From Stieleria maiorica (lineage in GTDB: Bacteria; Planctomycetota; Planctomycetia; Pirellulales; Pirellulaceae), in NCBI RefSeq assembly GCF_008035925.1, contig NZ_CP036264.1, positions 1-64,000 of the forward strand: 64,000 bases of DNA. Direction: 5' to 3'. Every line of letters begins with the position of its first letter. Position 1 is the first letter of the stretch. This document shows positions 62,358-64,000 of this stretch, in pieces. Under the pieces are notes generated by a model. That model had not been told where the DNA came from. It did no database searches and was given only the letters and a program-made list of their open reading frames with translations. The translations under genes were made by a program, and so were the position numbers.

Positions 62358-63809
62358 TCAACCGAGCATCGGGTCGATCACACGGCCGTAGACGTCGGTC
62401 AGACGAAAGTCTCGACCGGCGTGGCGGTACGTCAATTGTTCGTGATCCAGCCCCAATTGATGCAGTAACGTTGCGTGCAGGTCGTGCATGTGGACTTTAT
62501 CCTGAACGCTGGCGAACCCGAACTCGTCGGTCGCTCCGTATGCCATGCCGCCGCGGAATCCGCCGCCGGCCAGCCAGACGGTAAAGCCGCCCGGGTTGTG
62601 ATCGCGGCCGGTGCCGTTGCTTTGTGAATAGGGGGTCCGGCCGAATTCGCCGCCCCACCAGACGATGGTGTCTTCCAACAGGCCGCGTCGTTTGAGATCC
62701 GCCAGCAGGGCGGCGATCGGTCGATCCACGGCCCGGGCGTGGGTCGCGTGTTTGGGCAAATTGGAGTGTTGGTCCCAGGCGGGGTTGGCCGAGTTGTCGC
62801 CGTAGTTGACTTGCACGAAGCGGACGCCGGCCTCGCACAGCCGCCGCGCGAGCAGACACTTTTCGCCATAATCGCGGGTCGCCGGGTCGTCCATCCCATA
62901 CTCGGTCAGCGTCGTCGCCGATTCGCTGGACAGATCCAATATCTCCGGTGCCACTTGCTGCATCCGCCAGGCAAGCTGGTAGGACTGTTGCATCGCTTCG
63001 AATTCGCTGTGCTCGATCCCACGTCGGTCGATCTGACGTTGATTGAGTCGATGGATCAAATCCAATTGTGCCTTCTGTCGCGTCACCGAGACGTCAGGGC
63101 GGATCAAGTTGTTGATGGCCAGCTCGTTGCTGCCGGCCGATCCGATCGCCGTGCCCTGGAACCGGGCGGGCAAGAAGGCGCTGCCATAGTTCCGCGGGCC
63201 GCCGTTCCCGATCGACGGGGCGATCGAAACAAATCCCGGCAGCGCCGTGTTTTCGGTGCCCAGTCCATAATAGATCCAGGAACCGACCGATGGACGAATG
63301 AAGTTGGTCGATCCGCAATGCAGGAAAAGCGTCGCAGGCCCGTGGGCAACCCCATCGGTGTGCATCGAGTGAACGAAACAAAGGTCGTCGACATGCCGTG
63401 CCGTTTCGGGAAACAACTCCGAAACGTAACGTCCGCACTCGCCGTAGGGCTGAAACTCCCACGGCGACTTCATCAGCCGTTGCTCGATGCCACGCTGGCC
63501 GGATCGGGCAAATTCGCGGGCATCATCGAACGGCATCTTCTGGCCGTCGTGTGCTTTGAGCGCGGGTTTGTGATCGAACGAGTCGACTTGGCTGACCCCG
63601 CCTTGCATGAACAAGAAAATGATCCGTTTGGCGCGCGGTGCGAAATGGGGACCGGGCGACGCTGCGCCATCGGCCGTCGCGGCACGGATCGAAGCCGCTG
63701 TGGTGGCAGCCATCGCGCCACAGGCGAGCGCACCAAAGCCACACGCCGATTGCTGTAGCATCAATCGCCGGGCAATCATTTGCCCCGCGGGTGTCATGTC
63801 GTCGGTCAT
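62358..63809 (-). CDS. DUF1501 domain protein
   Basis: Planctomycete-specific exported protein of 483 residues in the DUF1501 family, distantly related to alkaline phosphatase/sulfatase-fold enzymes. A twin-arginine-like RRLMLQQSACGFGALACGA is near the N-terminus (about 14-33). Motifs include FLFMQGGVSQVDSFDHKP, MHTDGVAHGPATLFLHCG, VWWGGEFGRTPYSQ, GRDHNPGGFTVWLAGGGFRGG. DUF1501 genes pair with DUF1549/DUF1553 genes, and here the upstream partner's stop overlaps the ATG by one codon. Confidence 0.93.
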   Translation of the reverse strand: MTDDMTPAGQMIARRLMLQQSACGFGALACGAMAATTAASIRAATADGAASPGPHFAPRAKRIIFLFMQGGVSQVDSFDHKPALKAHDGQKMPFDDAREFARSGQRGIEQRLMKSPWEFQPYGECGRYVSELFPETARHVDDLCFVHSMHTDGVAHGPATLFLHCGSTNFIRPSVGSWIYYGLGTENTALPGFVSIAPSIGNGGPRNYGSAFLPARFQGTAIGSAGSNELAINNLIRPDVSVTRQKAQLDLIHRLNQRQIDRRGIEHSEFEAMQQSYQLAWRMQQVAPEILDLSSESATTLTEYGMDDPATRDYGEKCLLARRLCEAGVRFVQVNYGDNSANPAWDQHSNLPKHATHARAVDRPIAALLADLKRRGLLEDTIVWWGGEFGRTPYSQSNGTGRDHNPGGFTVWLAGGGFRGGMAYGATDEFGFASVQDKVHMHDLHATLLHQLGLDHEQLTYRHAGRDFRLTDVYGRVIDPMLG

Positions 63810-64000
63810 TCCAAATACCGGAAGTCGATGGAAGCGAACAGGGATTGAATCAGATCGGCCAGTCGATCTTCGCTCGGTGGTGTGCCCCCACCGCCGAGGA
63901 ATTCCAGGCAGAGTTGCATTTCATCCGCATCGGCCGGTCGGCCATAGCAGGACTGGTACAGGCGACCGATGATCGATTCGGTCGATTGCCCGGCGGATTC
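63806..64000 (-). CDS. DUF1549/DUF1553 protein (C-terminal end only)
   Basis: The last 64 codons of a large planctomycete protein that continues past the window edge. The tail IIGRLYQSCYGRPADADEMQ and LIQSLFASIDFRYLE is the usual end of the DUF1553 domain. Its TGA overlaps the ATG of the DUF1501 gene (ATGA), so translation of the two is coupled. These proteins often carry cytochrome-c-like (PSD1) domains at the N-terminus, not visible here. Confidence 0.85.
   Translation of the reverse strand, partial: ESAGQSTESIIGRLYQSCYGRPADADEMQLCLEFLGGGGTPPSEDRLADLIQSLFASIDFRYLE

Overview
The window looks like the first 64 kb of a planctomycete chromosome, most likely from the Pirellulaceae (Rhodopirellula/Stieleria-like). 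It is GC-rich and has many planctomycete hallmarks: several sulfatases, DUF1501/DUF1553 gene pairs, DUF1080 proteins, a Flp/Tad pilus locus, a futalosine-type UbiD homologue, a ThiD2-ThiE fusion, and almost no operonic ribosomal clustering. Position 1 is exactly the GTG start of dnaA, followed by dnaN, so the replicon was probably numbered from its origin. No CRISPR array, rRNA, tRNA, prophage or complete insertion sequence was found.

Layout. 1-4.3 kb: replication start (short dnaA, AT-rich oriC candidate, dnaN), then transaldolase and a DciA-like helicase-loader domain protein. 4.5-11 kb: Na+/Ca2+ exchanger, a methyltransferase, moeA-mobA for molybdenum cofactor, and a siroheme/tetrapyrrole fusion (SUMT-HemD) coupled to a carboxymuconolactone decarboxylase-like protein. 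11.1-15.3 kb: rpsT, a DinG/XPD-type helicase and recA. 15.6-22.1 kb: a translationally coupled PfpI-sulfatase-DUF971 operon and three uncharacterised membrane-anchored proteins. 22.4-28.5 kb: DEAD-box helicase, NRDE protein, a secreted HExxH protein, a 32-residue basic protein next to a FabZ homologue, and ruvX. 28.6-35 kb: small unknowns, a YaiI protein, an SDR, UbiD and leucyl aminopeptidase.

35.1-41.8 kb is a leftward Flp/Tad pilus cluster. In transcription order it has two flp pilin genes encoding the same 59-residue protein, a 36-residue membrane ORF, the prepilin peptidase (TadV/CpaA), CpaB, the secretin CpaC and CpaE. The motor and platform genes (cpaF/tadA, tadB, tadC) are not here and must lie elsewhere. 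42.2-47.8 kb: a lipoprotein, secreted carbohydrate-active proteins, then a likely sugar-catabolic operon (hexulose-phosphate synthase-like, zinc dehydrogenase, TIM-barrel isomerase). 47.9-57.4 kb: ThiD2-ThiE, recJ, rpmG, a second sulfatase, a PolB-type exonuclease, pepT, ispE and a SpoVG homologue with an inserted zinc ribbon. 57.7-64 kb: an MsbA-like ABC exporter, a flotillin-like FloA with a changed tail, a BON protein, a small basic protein that seems to use an AUC start, a cold-shock protein, and a DUF1501 gene with the end of its DUF1553 partner.

The most striking non-genic content is at least seven families of short palindromic elements (about 65-160 bp) scattered between genes. Several have long, near-perfect terminal inverted repeats, and copies recur in both orientations within this one window. 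They encode nothing visible and resemble REP/BIME or MITE-like elements. Short genes found by reading the sequence directly are two flp pilins, rpmG, a 32-residue basic peptide and a small basic protein before the cold-shock gene.
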